Assembly: GCA_017608525.1 (NCBI GenBank)
Contig: JAFCFS010000003.1
Span: 1 to 37,121 of the forward strand
Length of the DNA stretch: 37,121 bases
Source: Candidatus Woesearchaeota archaeon
GTDB lineage: Archaea > Nanobdellota > Nanobdellia > SCGC-AAA011-G17 > GW2011-AR17
Reading direction: 5' to 3'
The position numbers and the translations under genes were made by a program. A model generated the notes under the pieces. That model was not told the DNA's origin and did not search any database. It saw nothing but the letters and a program-made list of their open reading frames with translations. Below are positions 27,275-37,121 of this stretch, in pieces (within the stretch, counting starts at the first letter, position 1; every line of letters starts with the position of its first letter).

Positions 27275-27960
27275 AATCGTTTTATGAAAAAGAAGGGAAG
27301 AAATTAACGAATGTTGGGATTTTGCCTTATAGAGATGTAAATAGGGCAGTTTGTTATAGTTTGAAACATGAAATCCCATTTTTTCCCGAACTCCCAAGGA
27401 ATGGTGATACATTAAAAGATTATATTGCCGGAAAAAAGCCATCTTGTTTAAAAAGATTCAAACAAAATAAGTATTCAACAGTTAAAATTCAAGCTTTTGG
27501 ACCAGTAACATTGATGCAGATGGGTTATTCAAAAGAAAAGGCTAAATATGAAATTAAAAAGTATTTGATTAACATACTTGAGGGGCTTGATGCAAAAGAG
27601 GTTATCCTTTTTTTAAATGAACCGTCATTGAAAAAGGTTAATAGTTCTTGTGAAAAAATGTGGCATTCAATTTTTAAGGAATTTAACACTATCAATGGGG
27701 TGTATGTTTTGAATTTAAAATGCATTGATGACCTCTTAAAAACAGAGATAGATATTGTAGGATTTGATTCTAAAGAAGGCATTACATGTTATAAAGAAAG
27801 AAATGGGAAAAGAATTGCATGGGGTGCAGAAAGCGAAAAAGAAATATTCGATTGGAGAAAAGGAGACTTGCTGATGCTTCCTTTTTCTTCAAAATTCAAA
27901 ACAAAATGCTGCATAAAAAAACTCGAAGAACTTCTCAAAGTTTCAAAAACTCTCCAATAA
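27271..27960 (+). CDS. UROD/MetE-like (cobalamin-independent methionine synthase superfamily) protein, short form
   Basis: VGILPYRDVNRAVCYSLKHEIPFFPELPRNG; VKIQAFGPVTLMQMG; 4-nt overlap with the preceding CDS. Confidence 0.65.
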   Translation: MKSFYEKEGKKLTNVGILPYRDVNRAVCYSLKHEIPFFPELPRNGDTLKDYIAGKKPSCLKRFKQNKYSTVKIQAFGPVTLMQMGYSKEKAKYEIKKYLINILEGLDAKEVILFLNEPSLKKVNSSCEKMWHSIFKEFNTINGVYVLNLKCIDDLLKTEIDIVGFDSKEGITCYKERNGKRIAWGAESEKEIFDWRKGDLLMLPFSSKFKTKCCIKKLEELLKVSKTLQ

Positions 27961-28013
27961 TTCGGAAGTTGTATCGAAAAAAATAAAAATATTACCTTAA
28001 TTTAAAGATATGA

Positions 28014-29057
28014 ATGGGTTTATTCGACAACATCCTCCATAGTGAAGAATCTCTATTTAAGAATCCAATAGCTCTAGATTTTGATTTCCAACCAAAGCTT
28101 GTGCCTTATAGAGAGGATATGCAGCACTTTATGGCAAATTGCATTAAGCCATTATTTTACAGAAGAAACGGAACAAACCTCTTTATATTCGGCCCGAGCG
28201 GTGTAGGTAAAACTGTTTCGACAAAGCATGTTCTAAATGAATTGGAAGAAAATACAGAGGAAATAATCCCTGTATACATAAATTGCTGGAAGAGAGATTC
28301 CCCATATAAAATTGCTGTCGAAATTTGCGAACAAATAGGTTATACAAATATCTTTAACAAAAAAGCTGATGAACTATTTAGGGAAGCTGCTTCATTGCTA
28401 AATAAAAAATCAGTTGTTTTTGTTTTTGATGAAGTTGACAAATTGGAATCGCACCAACCAATATACACAATACTTGAAGATATTTACAGGAAGTGCATAT
28501 TTCTTATAACAAATGATGCAGAATTTTACAAAAAGCTTGATGACAGATTAAAATCGAGGTTAGCATTGAAATTCCTTGAATTCAAACCGTACAATTTTGA
28601 ACAAACAAAAGGAATTCTAAAACAAAGGATAGATTATGCATTTGTAAATGGGGTTTTTAGTGAGGAGGCATTTGAAATAATTGCCAAAAAAACATTTGAG
28701 CTTAAAGACATTAGAATAGGTTTGTTTTTGTTAAAAGAGGCAGGAAATATTGCAGAATTCAAAAGTTCAAGAAGAATATTGAAGGAGCATGCTATTGAAG
28801 CAATTTCGAAGCTTGGAGGATTCAGCATTAGAAGAGATGTTCAGTTAAAAAAAGAGGATGAAGATCTCTTAAATATGATCAAGGAAAACAGCGGTAAAAC
28901 AAGCAGGGAAATTTACAACATATTCAAAGAAAAGTATGGAAAAAGTTACAGAACATTTCAAAGAAAAGTTAAATATTTAGAAGAAGCTGGATTGATAAAA
29001 ACAAATCTTTTTAACAACTATTCCATTCTAGAATTTGTTGAAAAGTCAAAGGATTGA
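28014..29057 (+). CDS. cdc6: Orc1/Cdc6-type AAA+ replication initiator
   Basis: Walker A GPSGVGKTVSTKHVL, Walker B VVFVFDEVDKLES, C-terminal winged helix. Confidence 0.88.
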   Translation: MGLFDNILHSEESLFKNPIALDFDFQPKLVPYREDMQHFMANCIKPLFYRRNGTNLFIFGPSGVGKTVSTKHVLNELEENTEEIIPVYINCWKRDSPYKIAVEICEQIGYTNIFNKKADELFREAASLLNKKSVVFVFDEVDKLESHQPIYTILEDIYRKCIFLITNDAEFYKKLDDRLKSRLALKFLEFKPYNFEQTKGILKQRIDYAFVNGVFSEEAFEIIAKKTFELKDIRIGLFLLKEAGNIAEFKSSRRILKEHAIEAISKLGGFSIRRDVQLKKEDEDLLNMIKENSGKTSREIYNIFKEKYGKSYRTFQRKVKYLEEAGLIKTNLFNNYSILEFVEKSKD

Positions 29058-29309
29058 TTTCCCGTATTTGATTTTGTATAAGCCCTCTATAAAATCCATG
29101 CCCATATACCCGATTAACAAACTGAATTTGTAATTCTCTCCGAAAACAATTCCGCAAAAAAGTCCTAACAAACCAGAAGCAACAACGCTAAATATAAAAT
29201 AGTGGATTCTGAATTTTTCTCCTCTTTTTAAGGCCTTCAATGTTCCTATAACAGACCTCAGTATTCCGCCAATCAGACCTGCAATACCATTTACAAAAGT
29301 GGGATTCAT
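29046..29309 (-). CDS. Small multi-pass membrane protein, unknown
   Basis: Hydrophobic segments FVNGIAGLIGGILRSVIGTL and YFIFSVVASGLLGLFCGIVFG; convergent 12-nt overlap with cdc6. Confidence 0.6.
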   Translation of the reverse strand: MNPTFVNGIAGLIGGILRSVIGTLKALKRGEKFRIHYFIFSVVASGLLGLFCGIVFGENYKFSLLIGYMGMDFIEGLYKIKYGKSIL

Positions 29310-29387
29310 AAAACAATATCAAAGTTTCGCTTTTATAAATTTTGTTATCAAAAACTTAATAAAAATTAAAATTTTTAAATTTTAGTA

Positions 29388-32300
29388 ATGAAAAAGCTTG
29401 AATACTCGATTTTTTTCTTTTTTTTAATCTGGTTTATGTTTATTGAAATAGCAAAGCCGTCTAACGAAGATTTAATAAGCTTTAATTATTCTTTTCCTTC
29501 TCCACAATTCGAAAAAGATGGCAAATATGACTTAATTAAAATTTCAGGTTTGAATTTGATGGAAATACCTGGTTTGCCAATGCTTCCTTATAAGACTGCT
29601 AAAATACTAATCCCCTATGGAAAAAAGGTAAAAAGATTAGAAATTCGTCCTTCAAAAAAAATAGAAATTGACGGATTTTTTAAGATTAAACCGGCACCAA
29701 ATCCATTGCCCTTATGTGATTGTCCTAAAGATTTTAATCCAAATCCTATAAATTTTTCTGTTTATAATTCTTCCGAAAATTTTCCAGGGTTTAAAAAAGA
29801 TTTTACTATACAAAAAAAGAGGGGACATGAGATTTTGATAATTTATCTTTATCCTATCCAGTATAATCCTGTTGAAAGAAAACTAATATTTTATAAAGAA
29901 ATTAGATTGGACCTTTATTTAGAGAATAAAAATCCTGTTGAACTGCAGAAGCAAAAATTTATGTTTAGAGGATTAAGCAAAGATATAGAACTTGTTAATA
30001 ACTTTGTCAACAACCCAAGCACAATACAATTTTCTCTCGAAACATTGGTTAATGCTTCAGAAAACTATACATATTTAATTATAACAAATAAGAGTTTTAA
30101 TCAATCTTTTACAAGACTGATGAATTTCAGAAAAACTCAAGGAATCAGTTCAAAAATAGTTTTTGTGGAAGATATACTTGCGGATCCAGATTACGATGCC
30201 AATGGAACATGGGGTGATTGCAGGTATACGGAAAACTGCAATCTAACCTTGTTTAATGACACACAAGCCCACATAAGAAATTTCATAAAAAATGCATACT
30301 ACAATTGGTCAACAGAATATGTTCTATTAGGAGGAGATACAGAAATCATTCCTGCTAGAGAAGTTTACGCCAATGAGTATCTTCCTTGTGACCTATACTA
30401 TGGACAACTTGATGACTCATGGAATTACGATCAAGATGAAAAATTTGGAGAACTAAATGACGGGTATAATGGAAGCAATATAGACTTAGCAACTGAAGTG
30501 TATGTTGGAAGAGCGCCCGTAGATACTGTTGAAGAAGCAGAGAATTTCGTTAATAAAACAATTGCTTATGAAACAGACAAAAGTAATTACATAAGTGAAG
30601 CACTCTACCTTGGATTGGCAGACTACGATTTTTCTTGGTATGGTGGTGATTTCTCAGACGATGTAGAAAGAGCAATGCCTCAGTTCACTTCTTTTAAATT
30701 TTACGAAAGAGATGGAACATTTAACAAATCTAAAGTAATTGAAAAATTGAATAATGGATTTAATCTTCTTATTCATACTGGCCACGGAGGCGTTTTTGGA
30801 TGGTACAATTCTAATGGTAATCTTGCATTAAATGCAAGTGACATTAAATCTTTAACAAATGACAAATATTTCTGGGTTTTTACTTTGAGTTGCTATACAT
30901 CAGCATTTGACGATTATGGGGGCACAGATGGTGAAGCATTTGGAGAACATTTCATATCAAGTAAGGGTGGAGCATTTGCCTATATTGGTTATACCAGTGC
31001 AACTACTGTAACTGAAGGATATAGAAGAAAATTTTTTAAATTGTTGACCAATTCGACATTACTTGGTGAAGTATTTGAAGATTCTCGTTATGAAAGATTT
31101 ATTGAAGCTGGTTATTATACTTTTAATTTGGACAAATTTTATGAACAATTTTTATTTGGTGACCCACTTTGCAATTTAACCATAAATTTAACAAGACCTA
31201 CTGCTTATATAAAAGAGCCGTCAGTCTACAAAGAAAGTTGGCCGGGACTATATCTAAAATTGCACAATATAAGCAAATTATTCAATATTTTTGGAACAGC
31301 TAAGAAAGGAAACGATATTAATTCAAATTTTTCTAACTGGACATTATACTACACAATAGGAAAACAAATTGGAAATACAAGTTTAAGTGGATGGCATAAA
31401 TTGGCCCAAAACAATTCAGAAAAAGATAATCAAACATTATCCCTATTGGACACCACTATTTTAAAAGATGGAATCTATACTTTAAGGCTCGATGTAAACA
31501 ATGGTTCAAACTATTATGGTTATTCTTGGATTATTATTAACGTACTCAATAATTATATAACATACCCAAAAGAAAATCAAGAAATTTTTGGAGATCTAGT
31601 TATCCAAATAAATGGAACGGCGAATGGAACATATTTTCAAAATTATACTGTCGATTACGCATCTTATGAAAATTTAACAAATTTTAAGGAGATAAATTTT
31701 TCAACAACTCCTGTGGATAATGGAGCACTTGCTTCTTGGAATGTTACAAATCTAAGCAGCGGAACCTATATGATAAGGCTAGTTGTCAGACATGCAAATT
31801 TTACAAATGTTAATAACGTCACAATAAAATTGTACAAAACTCATATTAATTATCCAAAGAATAACAGCATTTTTTCTGAAGGAGTCGTAAAAATCAATGG
31901 TACATCCACTGGTCTGAATTATAGTGTAGAATACGCAAGTTTTGAAGATTTACAAAATTGGAAAACAATTAATTTCTCAACAAATATAATCCAAAATGGA
32001 ACATTAGCTGAATGGAATTTAACAAGCATAAATAGTTCGAAATATATGATAAGACTAGTTTCGAGTTATACTGATAAAGTTGAAATTTATAACATAACTG
32101 TCTATATAGACAAAGAATTACATACGGGATGGCCCAAACATATAAGAACCCCTCTTAGGCAAACTTATGGACTAGTAGATCTAGATAATGATGGAAAATT
32201 AGAGATCGTTGTAGCTCAGTATTATTTCCCGAGAATGTTATATGTTTTTTACGAAAATGGTTCAAATTTTCCAAATTGGCCAAAAAGTTACGGTGGTAGC

Positions 32301-34886
32301 CCAAATTTACAATCTTCACCAAATTTTGAAGATTTCGACAACGATTCCAATTTAGAAATTGTGCATTTAACAAAGGATTATATGTATATATATCTCAATA
32401 ATGGTTCTAATCTGGGGGGTTGGCCAAAATCCCCAATTGAAGAATTCAACTCTTTAACAAAACCGGCAATTGGCGATTTAGATAACGATGGTAATTTAGA
32501 AGTTGGGGTTGGTGGGGCTTACCTTGATGGAAGATTGTATATTTATTGTTCTAATGGATCTATTTTTCCATGCAACGGAACTAATTATGGTTGGCCAAAA
32601 AAGATTAGTTTGAAGATTACATCCTCTCCAATATTTGTAGATTTAAACGGTGATAAAAACTTGGAAATCATCGTAAGTACATACGAAAAAAATGTAAGCA
32701 TTTATTATTACAACTCTTCCGTTCTCCCAGGATGGCCAAAGAATTTTGAATCACACTCACAAATAGCTGCCAGTGATTTGGATTATGATGGGAAAACAGA
32801 GATAATTGTAACAACCCAAAAACAAATTTTTGTCTTTTATAGCAATGGCAGCATCTTTCCTGGTTGGCCTGTAAGAATAACAGACCAATCCTTCCCTTTT
32901 ACGCATATGATAACGAAGCCTGTAATTGGCAATATTGATTATAAAGATAATGAAGAAATTATCGTTGGCTGTTATAATGATACATTTGAAGGGATTTACG
33001 TATTTTATTCAAATGGTTCTGTTTTTCCAGGATGGCCAATAAATCTTCAAGCAAGAATAAACTCTGTAAGTTTAGCCGATTTGGATAATGATAGCAAATT
33101 GGAAATTCTTGGAGGCGGTGGAGAAAAATTTTACATTTTCAATTACAATGGAAGTTATTTCTCCGGATGGCCAAAATATATAATAGAAGCATCAGAATCT
33201 CCACCAGCTATAGCTGACATAGACAACGATTCTTTAGCAGAAATTGTTTATAACGTCATAGATATAGAAGATGATACTAGAAATTATTTGTATGTTTGGG
33301 ACTTGAATCACACTTTATCAAGAAAGGAGGAATGGCCCGTGTATCTCTCCAATACAAAAAACACGAATTCTTACCCAAAAATACTAATGGTTTTTCTTTT
33401 ACATCCTGAAAACAATAGTGCTAACAAAACCACCAACACGATAGATTTCATTTTTAGTGTATTTGATAAAATTGATATCAAAAATTGTAGTTTATTGATA
33501 AACGACGCGGTAAATAAAACAATATCAAACGTTCAAGTTGCAAAGGAAACAAATATAACTGTTTTCCTTCAGAACGGGGTTTACTCGTGGGCGATAAAAT
33601 GCATCAATACTTACGACCAAGAAAAAACTTCACCGAAATATAATTTAAGTGTTTTGGGTGATATAACTCCACCAAATATTTTAATACTTTCTCCGGAGAA
33701 TAAAACCTATTCTACAAATATCTCTTTATTGTTAAACTATACTATTCTAGAGAACAATTTTGATAAAGTATGGTATAGCATAGATAATGGACAAAATATT
33801 TCTCTTTATGGTAAAAATAACTTTACGTATTTCAATGCAAGCGAGGGAAGCCATCGTATCCGAATCTATGCAAATGATACATATTCAAATCTAAATTTTA
33901 CAGAAATTACATTTTTTGTTGATTTGCCTCCGAAAATAGAGTTAATTTCCCCAAAAGGTGGAACAAATATTCAAAAAGATACAATTTTCGAATATAAAGT
34001 ATTTGACACTTTCGGGGTAAGCAATTGTTCCCTCTACATAGACGATCAACTAATAGCCACAGAGGAAGAGGTTCAAACAGGAGTTACTCAAAGTTTTGTA
34101 TTCTCTCCAGGTAACGGATTTCACTATTGGAAAATTGCATGTAGAGACACTTCTAATAACAATAATATCTCTTCCACTTGGAACTTTACGCAAAATTATC
34201 AAGAAACAACAGTGAATGTAGGTGGTGGAGGTGGAGGAGGCAGCAGTGTTTCTACCACCCCAACTAACGAAACTGAAGAAACAAAAGAGAAAGAGAAAAA
34301 AACAGGGTTAATTATTTTAGAGGAAATAAATGCTAATGAAGAAAAAAGAATAATTTTGAAAAATACAAGTTTGCCTATTTCTGAAATTAATATAACAACC
34401 CCTGTATCAACAAAAAATGCAGGGATCATTTTAGAGGAGAAAAATAAAACTACTCTTGAACCCCTCTTGAAGCATGCCTATAAATATCTCGAACTTAAAG
34501 TCTTTAACCTTACCAATTATACTTTAAAGATAAAATTAAAGGTGGAAAACAAATGGATTGAAGAAAATTCTATTAATGATTCTTCTGTTACATTATACAT
34601 TTTAGAAAAAGGATGGAAACCAGTTAGTACTAAATACTTATATAAAAAAGGAAATTATATTTATTATATTGCTGAGTTAAATTCCTCTGGTGTTATGGCA
34701 ATAAAAGGTGAACTACTAGAAAAAATTAAACAAAAAGAACCACACTTAATTAATGAAACAATTTCTTTCGACAGAGAAAAAGAAAAAACAATATTAAACA
34801 AATTCGCAATTATTTTATTTTTCGTCGGAGCAATAATATTTTCTATTATTGTCATTTTAGTGATAAAAAAATTTAAATATAAATAA
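29388..34886 (+). CDS. Giant exported gingipain-type C25 peptidase with FG-GAP/VCBS-like propeller, PGF-pre-PGF-like domain and C-terminal TM anchor
   Basis: Signal peptide; YLIITNKSFNQSFTRLMNFRKTQGISSKIVFVEDI; catalytic-type IHTGHGG and TLSCYTS; repeated DLDNDGKLEI...NGS.FPGWPK; GGGGGGGSS linker; C-terminal FAIILFFVGAIIFSIIVILVIKKFKYK. Confidence 0.9.
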   Translation: MKKLEYSIFFFFLIWFMFIEIAKPSNEDLISFNYSFPSPQFEKDGKYDLIKISGLNLMEIPGLPMLPYKTAKILIPYGKKVKRLEIRPSKKIEIDGFFKIKPAPNPLPLCDCPKDFNPNPINFSVYNSSENFPGFKKDFTIQKKRGHEILIIYLYPIQYNPVERKLIFYKEIRLDLYLENKNPVELQKQKFMFRGLSKDIELVNNFVNNPSTIQFSLETLVNASENYTYLIITNKSFNQSFTRLMNFRKTQGISSKIVFVEDILADPDYDANGTWGDCRYTENCNLTLFNDTQAHIRNFIKNAYYNWSTEYVLLGGDTEIIPAREVYANEYLPCDLYYGQLDDSWNYDQDEKFGELNDGYNGSNIDLATEVYVGRAPVDTVEEAENFVNKTIAYETDKSNYISEALYLGLADYDFSWYGGDFSDDVERAMPQFTSFKFYERDGTFNKSKVIEKLNNGFNLLIHTGHGGVFGWYNSNGNLALNASDIKSLTNDKYFWVFTLSCYTSAFDDYGGTDGEAFGEHFISSKGGAFAYIGYTSATTVTEGYRRKFFKLLTNSTLLGEVFEDSRYERFIEAGYYTFNLDKFYEQFLFGDPLCNLTINLTRPTAYIKEPSVYKESWPGLYLKLHNISKLFNIFGTAKKGNDINSNFSNWTLYYTIGKQIGNTSLSGWHKLAQNNSEKDNQTLSLLDTTILKDGIYTLRLDVNNGSNYYGYSWIIINVLNNYITYPKENQEIFGDLVIQINGTANGTYFQNYTVDYASYENLTNFKEINFSTTPVDNGALASWNVTNLSSGTYMIRLVVRHANFTNVNNVTIKLYKTHINYPKNNSIFSEGVVKINGTSTGLNYSVEYASFEDLQNWKTINFSTNIIQNGTLAEWNLTSINSSKYMIRLVSSYTDKVEIYNITVYIDKELHTGWPKHIRTPLRQTYGLVDLDNDGKLEIVVAQYYFPRMLYVFYENGSNFPNWPKSYGGSPNLQSSPNFEDFDNDSNLEIVHLTKDYMYIYLNNGSNLGGWPKSPIEEFNSLTKPAIGDLDNDGNLEVGVGGAYLDGRLYIYCSNGSIFPCNGTNYGWPKKISLKITSSPIFVDLNGDKNLEIIVSTYEKNVSIYYYNSSVLPGWPKNFESHSQIAASDLDYDGKTEIIVTTQKQIFVFYSNGSIFPGWPVRITDQSFPFTHMITKPVIGNIDYKDNEEIIVGCYNDTFEGIYVFYSNGSVFPGWPINLQARINSVSLADLDNDSKLEILGGGGEKFYIFNYNGSYFSGWPKYIIEASESPPAIADIDNDSLAEIVYNVIDIEDDTRNYLYVWDLNHTLSRKEEWPVYLSNTKNTNSYPKILMVFLLHPENNSANKTTNTIDFIFSVFDKIDIKNCSLLINDAVNKTISNVQVAKETNITVFLQNGVYSWAIKCINTYDQEKTSPKYNLSVLGDITPPNILILSPENKTYSTNISLLLNYTILENNFDKVWYSIDNGQNISLYGKNNFTYFNASEGSHRIRIYANDTYSNLNFTEITFFVDLPPKIELISPKGGTNIQKDTIFEYKVFDTFGVSNCSLYIDDQLIATEEEVQTGVTQSFVFSPGNGFHYWKIACRDTSNNNNISSTWNFTQNYQETTVNVGGGGGGGSSVSTTPTNETEETKEKEKKTGLIILEEINANEEKRIILKNTSLPISEINITTPVSTKNAGIILEEKNKTTLEPLLKHAYKYLELKVFNLTNYTLKIKLKVENKWIEENSINDSSVTLYILEKGWKPVSTKYLYKKGNYIYYIAELNSSGVMAIKGELLEKIKQKEPHLINETISFDREKEKTILNKFAIILFFVGAIIFSIIVILVIKKFKYK
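32121..33350 (+). repeat. About eight FG-GAP/VCBS-like protein repeats within the C25 protein
   Basis: Recurring D-x-D-x-D-G-x-x-E-I ... Y-x-N-G-S-x-F-P-G-W-P-K units. Confidence 0.82.
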
Positions 34887-34930
34887 AAATTCCATTAATT
34901 ATCATAAAGATAAGGGATAAAGAATTATAA

Positions 34931-34938
34931 AGGAGGTG
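34931..34938 (+). promoter_or_regulatory. Strong Shine-Dalgarno AGGAGGTG
   Basis: AGGAGGTG 7 nt upstream of TTG at 34946. Confidence 0.7.
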
Positions 34939-34945
34939 TTTCGGG

Positions 34946-37121
34946 TTGAATTTGAAAATCATTCTTATAGGGCTCTTTGTAATAATTTTTTCTACTGTTG
35001 CCTTTGCAAGTATAATCAATGTTTCTTCATGTGGAACTCTGGATGTTGAGAATGCAGTCTACCATTTGACAACTGATATTGTTTCTGATGCAAAAATATG
35101 CTTCAATATAACTGCAAATAATATAACTTTCGACTGTTTAGGCAATAAAATAAGCTTTAGTGGAACTTATAAAAGAGCTTTTGTTTTATGGGCAAACCAG
35201 AGTACAGTTAAAAATTGTATAATAAACAATACGGACCCCATTCAAGACAAGTGTTACCCCTTTTCTTACACTTACAATTACGCTGTTCTTTCTTATTTTT
35301 CACACAACCACACAATAATTAACAATACAATTTATATGTCTAGGAACAAGGATTATTGTATTTATACTTATGAATCTGATAACAACAAAATAATAGGAAA
35401 TAAATTAATAACTTATGGGATGTTCTCCTATCCTTTCACTTTACAATTGTCCGATAATAACTTTGTTGCTAATAATACTTTTATTCCTTACGGTACATCT
35501 TCTACTTATTCTATTTGGGGTGCAACAAAAAATAATATATTTAAAAATAATTCTTTTTATGACTATGCTGTATCATTCCACTTTGTTGTTCCAGGAGGTT
35601 ATAGCTTTGACAAATCTTACTTTAACCACACTATTTATGAAGATAATAAAAAAGGTGGAAAGCCTATTAAATACTACTCTTTTATTAAGGACGCTGTTTT
35701 AAATGAAGCTAACCTTTCAAGTTACTCTGAAATAATCCTTGCTAATTCTTCAAATATTGTTGTACATAATGCTGTTCTAAACAAAACAAATATTGCAGTT
35801 CTCTACTCAGATAACATTACAATTGATAACTTAACTCTTATTGACCCTCCTGGAGATGCTATAGGCATAAAACAAGGAAATAATATTAAAATCATCAATA
35901 ACTTCATAGATGCTCATTATGGTATGGGGGTTGTTATTTACGGCAAATCTTACTTCAATGACATAATTAACAATACCATTTATACAGATTTTTCTTCTTT
36001 CGGATGCGGTTATGGAATACACTTGTCTTGGAATGGAAATATAACAATTTCTCATAACTATGTTAATACTTCTGGTTATGTCGGTATTGGTTTGCACCTT
36101 GAAAACTGCACTACTTCGGGAACAAATAACTCAGTTTTTACTTATGATTCAACACTTTCTTTTGCTTTGTTTAGTAATGAGGCTGGAAAAAGGGTTGATG
36201 CAACATTTTACAACAGTACCTTTTATGCCAAAAATTCGGAAGATGTCTACTTTTACTCGAAAAATGGTGATGTAAATTTAATCAACTGCTCTTTTAACAA
36301 GTCCGAAGTAGGCTGGGATTTGACAACAAGAAACTCTAAATTAAATGTTTTTTGGTATTTAACTGCCAGGGTTCATGATTCAAAAACTGGTTACTTAAGC
36401 AACGCAAATGTTAGCGTTTTTGATAATAGCTTAAATTTCCTTACTTCTGGAATTACGAATCCATCTGGTGAAACTACTTTTACATTAAAAGAGTATACTC
36501 AAACACCCACTTCAATAACATACTACACTCCTTATTATGTCAATGCTTCTTATCCTTCTTATAACAGTTCAACCGAAAAAGTAAACCTAACTGAAAGCAA
36601 AATAGTAACTATAACATCGGAACCTTACATACAATTAATATCTCCAAATTCATCTTCAAAAATAGAAGAAGGTGATCCGATAGAATTTATTTGGAATGTT
36701 TCTTATTTGAAAAATTTATCTTTTTGCAGTATTTATTTGAATGATAATCTGCTTTATACAAACTACAGTTCAACTTCTGGAATAAACACTTATTTGGAAA
36801 CAGCTTGGCATTCTTATGGAAGCTATACTTGGTATGTTTTATGTAATGATACTTACAACAGAACTGGCATATCTTCAACACTTTCATTTATACTAACTCA
36901 AAAACCAGTTACTTCAGAAGAGCAAAGCCATGCAGAATTACTTGGCGGGAAAGTTATAAAAAGGGCGCCAAGGCAAACCATAATTTTAAGCTCAATAAAC
37001 CATAGCATAGCTGGTTCATTAAAAATAACAAAAGAAGAAATTCCATTTAAAGAAATAAAACTATTTGTAAACAAAGAATTAAAGAATGTAAAAATAGAAA
37101 CAAAGGTTAAAAAACCAACAG
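34946..37121 (+). CDS. Exported NosD-like right-handed beta-helix surface protein, 3' partial (not in ORF track)
   Basis: Manual translation from TTG: MNLKIILIGLFVIIFSTVAFASIINVSSCGTLDVENAVYHLTTDI...; no in-frame stop to the window end; many N-x-T-I/N-N-T beta-helix rungs; C-terminal part IPFKEIKLFVNKELKNVKIETKVKKPT resembles the start of a PGF-pre-PGF domain. Confidence 0.83.
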   Translation, partial: MNLKIILIGLFVIIFSTVAFASIINVSSCGTLDVENAVYHLTTDIVSDAKICFNITANNITFDCLGNKISFSGTYKRAFVLWANQSTVKNCIINNTDPIQDKCYPFSYTYNYAVLSYFSHNHTIINNTIYMSRNKDYCIYTYESDNNKIIGNKLITYGMFSYPFTLQLSDNNFVANNTFIPYGTSSTYSIWGATKNNIFKNNSFYDYAVSFHFVVPGGYSFDKSYFNHTIYEDNKKGGKPIKYYSFIKDAVLNEANLSSYSEIILANSSNIVVHNAVLNKTNIAVLYSDNITIDNLTLIDPPGDAIGIKQGNNIKIINNFIDAHYGMGVVIYGKSYFNDIINNTIYTDFSSFGCGYGIHLSWNGNITISHNYVNTSGYVGIGLHLENCTTSGTNNSVFTYDSTLSFALFSNEAGKRVDATFYNSTFYAKNSEDVYFYSKNGDVNLINCSFNKSEVGWDLTTRNSKLNVFWYLTARVHDSKTGYLSNANVSVFDNSLNFLTSGITNPSGETTFTLKEYTQTPTSITYYTPYYVNASYPSYNSSTEKVNLTESKIVTITSEPYIQLISPNSSSKIEEGDPIEFIWNVSYLKNLSFCSIYLNDNLLYTNYSSTSGINTYLETAWHSYGSYTWYVLCNDTYNRTGISSTLSFILTQKPVTSEEQSHAELLGGKVIKRAPRQTIILSSINHSIAGSLKITKEEIPFKEIKLFVNKELKNVKIETKVKKPT

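Noticed and set aside
27961-28013. Replication origin next to cdc6
   Set aside because: The short intergenic region is AT-rich but shows no recognisable ORB-type repeats or inverted pairs.
32121-33350. Possible CRISPR or tandem DNA repeat in the giant gene
   Set aside because: Similarity is at protein level (FG-GAP-like repeats) with diverged codons; no constant direct repeats with spacers.
35415-36275. Track ORFs 35415-35702 (+), 35831-36097 (-) and 36060-36275 (+)
   Set aside because: Out-of-frame fragments inside the continuous beta-helix ORF 34946-37121.
1-37121. Mobile elements, integrases, toxin-antitoxin or restriction genes
   Set aside because: No transposase, integrase, terminal inverted repeats or recognisable defence genes seen in any listed ORF.

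Overview
This is a 37.1 kb AT-rich archaeal chromosomal segment. It is probably from a small-genome, DPANN-like lineage, but I cannot fix the taxonomy from sequence alone. Informational genes dominate: Spt5(partial)-L11-tRNA-Pro-L37Ae-RpoP-prefoldin beta-UPF0147-SepF-ZPR1, then the canonical archaeal S10/spc-type ribosomal operon L3 to L15 plus SecY. Between and after these blocks are a GDPD, a shortened Dph2-like protein, Nre, a lipoprotein, ParB-like and M50 protease genes, TFE alpha with a long Lys-rich tail, AspC-like, TrmB, pyruvoyl arginine decarboxylase, a DegT-like protein with an unknown partner, a SPOUT (Sfm1/DUF431-like) gene, a CARF-resembling plus MetE/UROD-like pair, Cdc6/Orc1, and two giant exported surface proteins. 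The two giants are a gingipain-type C25 peptidase with an FG-GAP propeller and a beta-helix protein running off the right edge; the latter is missing from the supplied ORF track. The strongest non-obvious signal is a 16-nt intron in the T-loop (position 59/60) of tRNA-Pro(UGG) with a complete bulge-helix-bulge motif. Other notable items are a Dph2 homologue lacking domain 1 but keeping exactly three cysteines, a hairpin/uORF leader before rpl3, the Lys-rich TFE tail, and the CARF-like gene with no CRISPR context. No CRISPR array, transposon or integrase was found.
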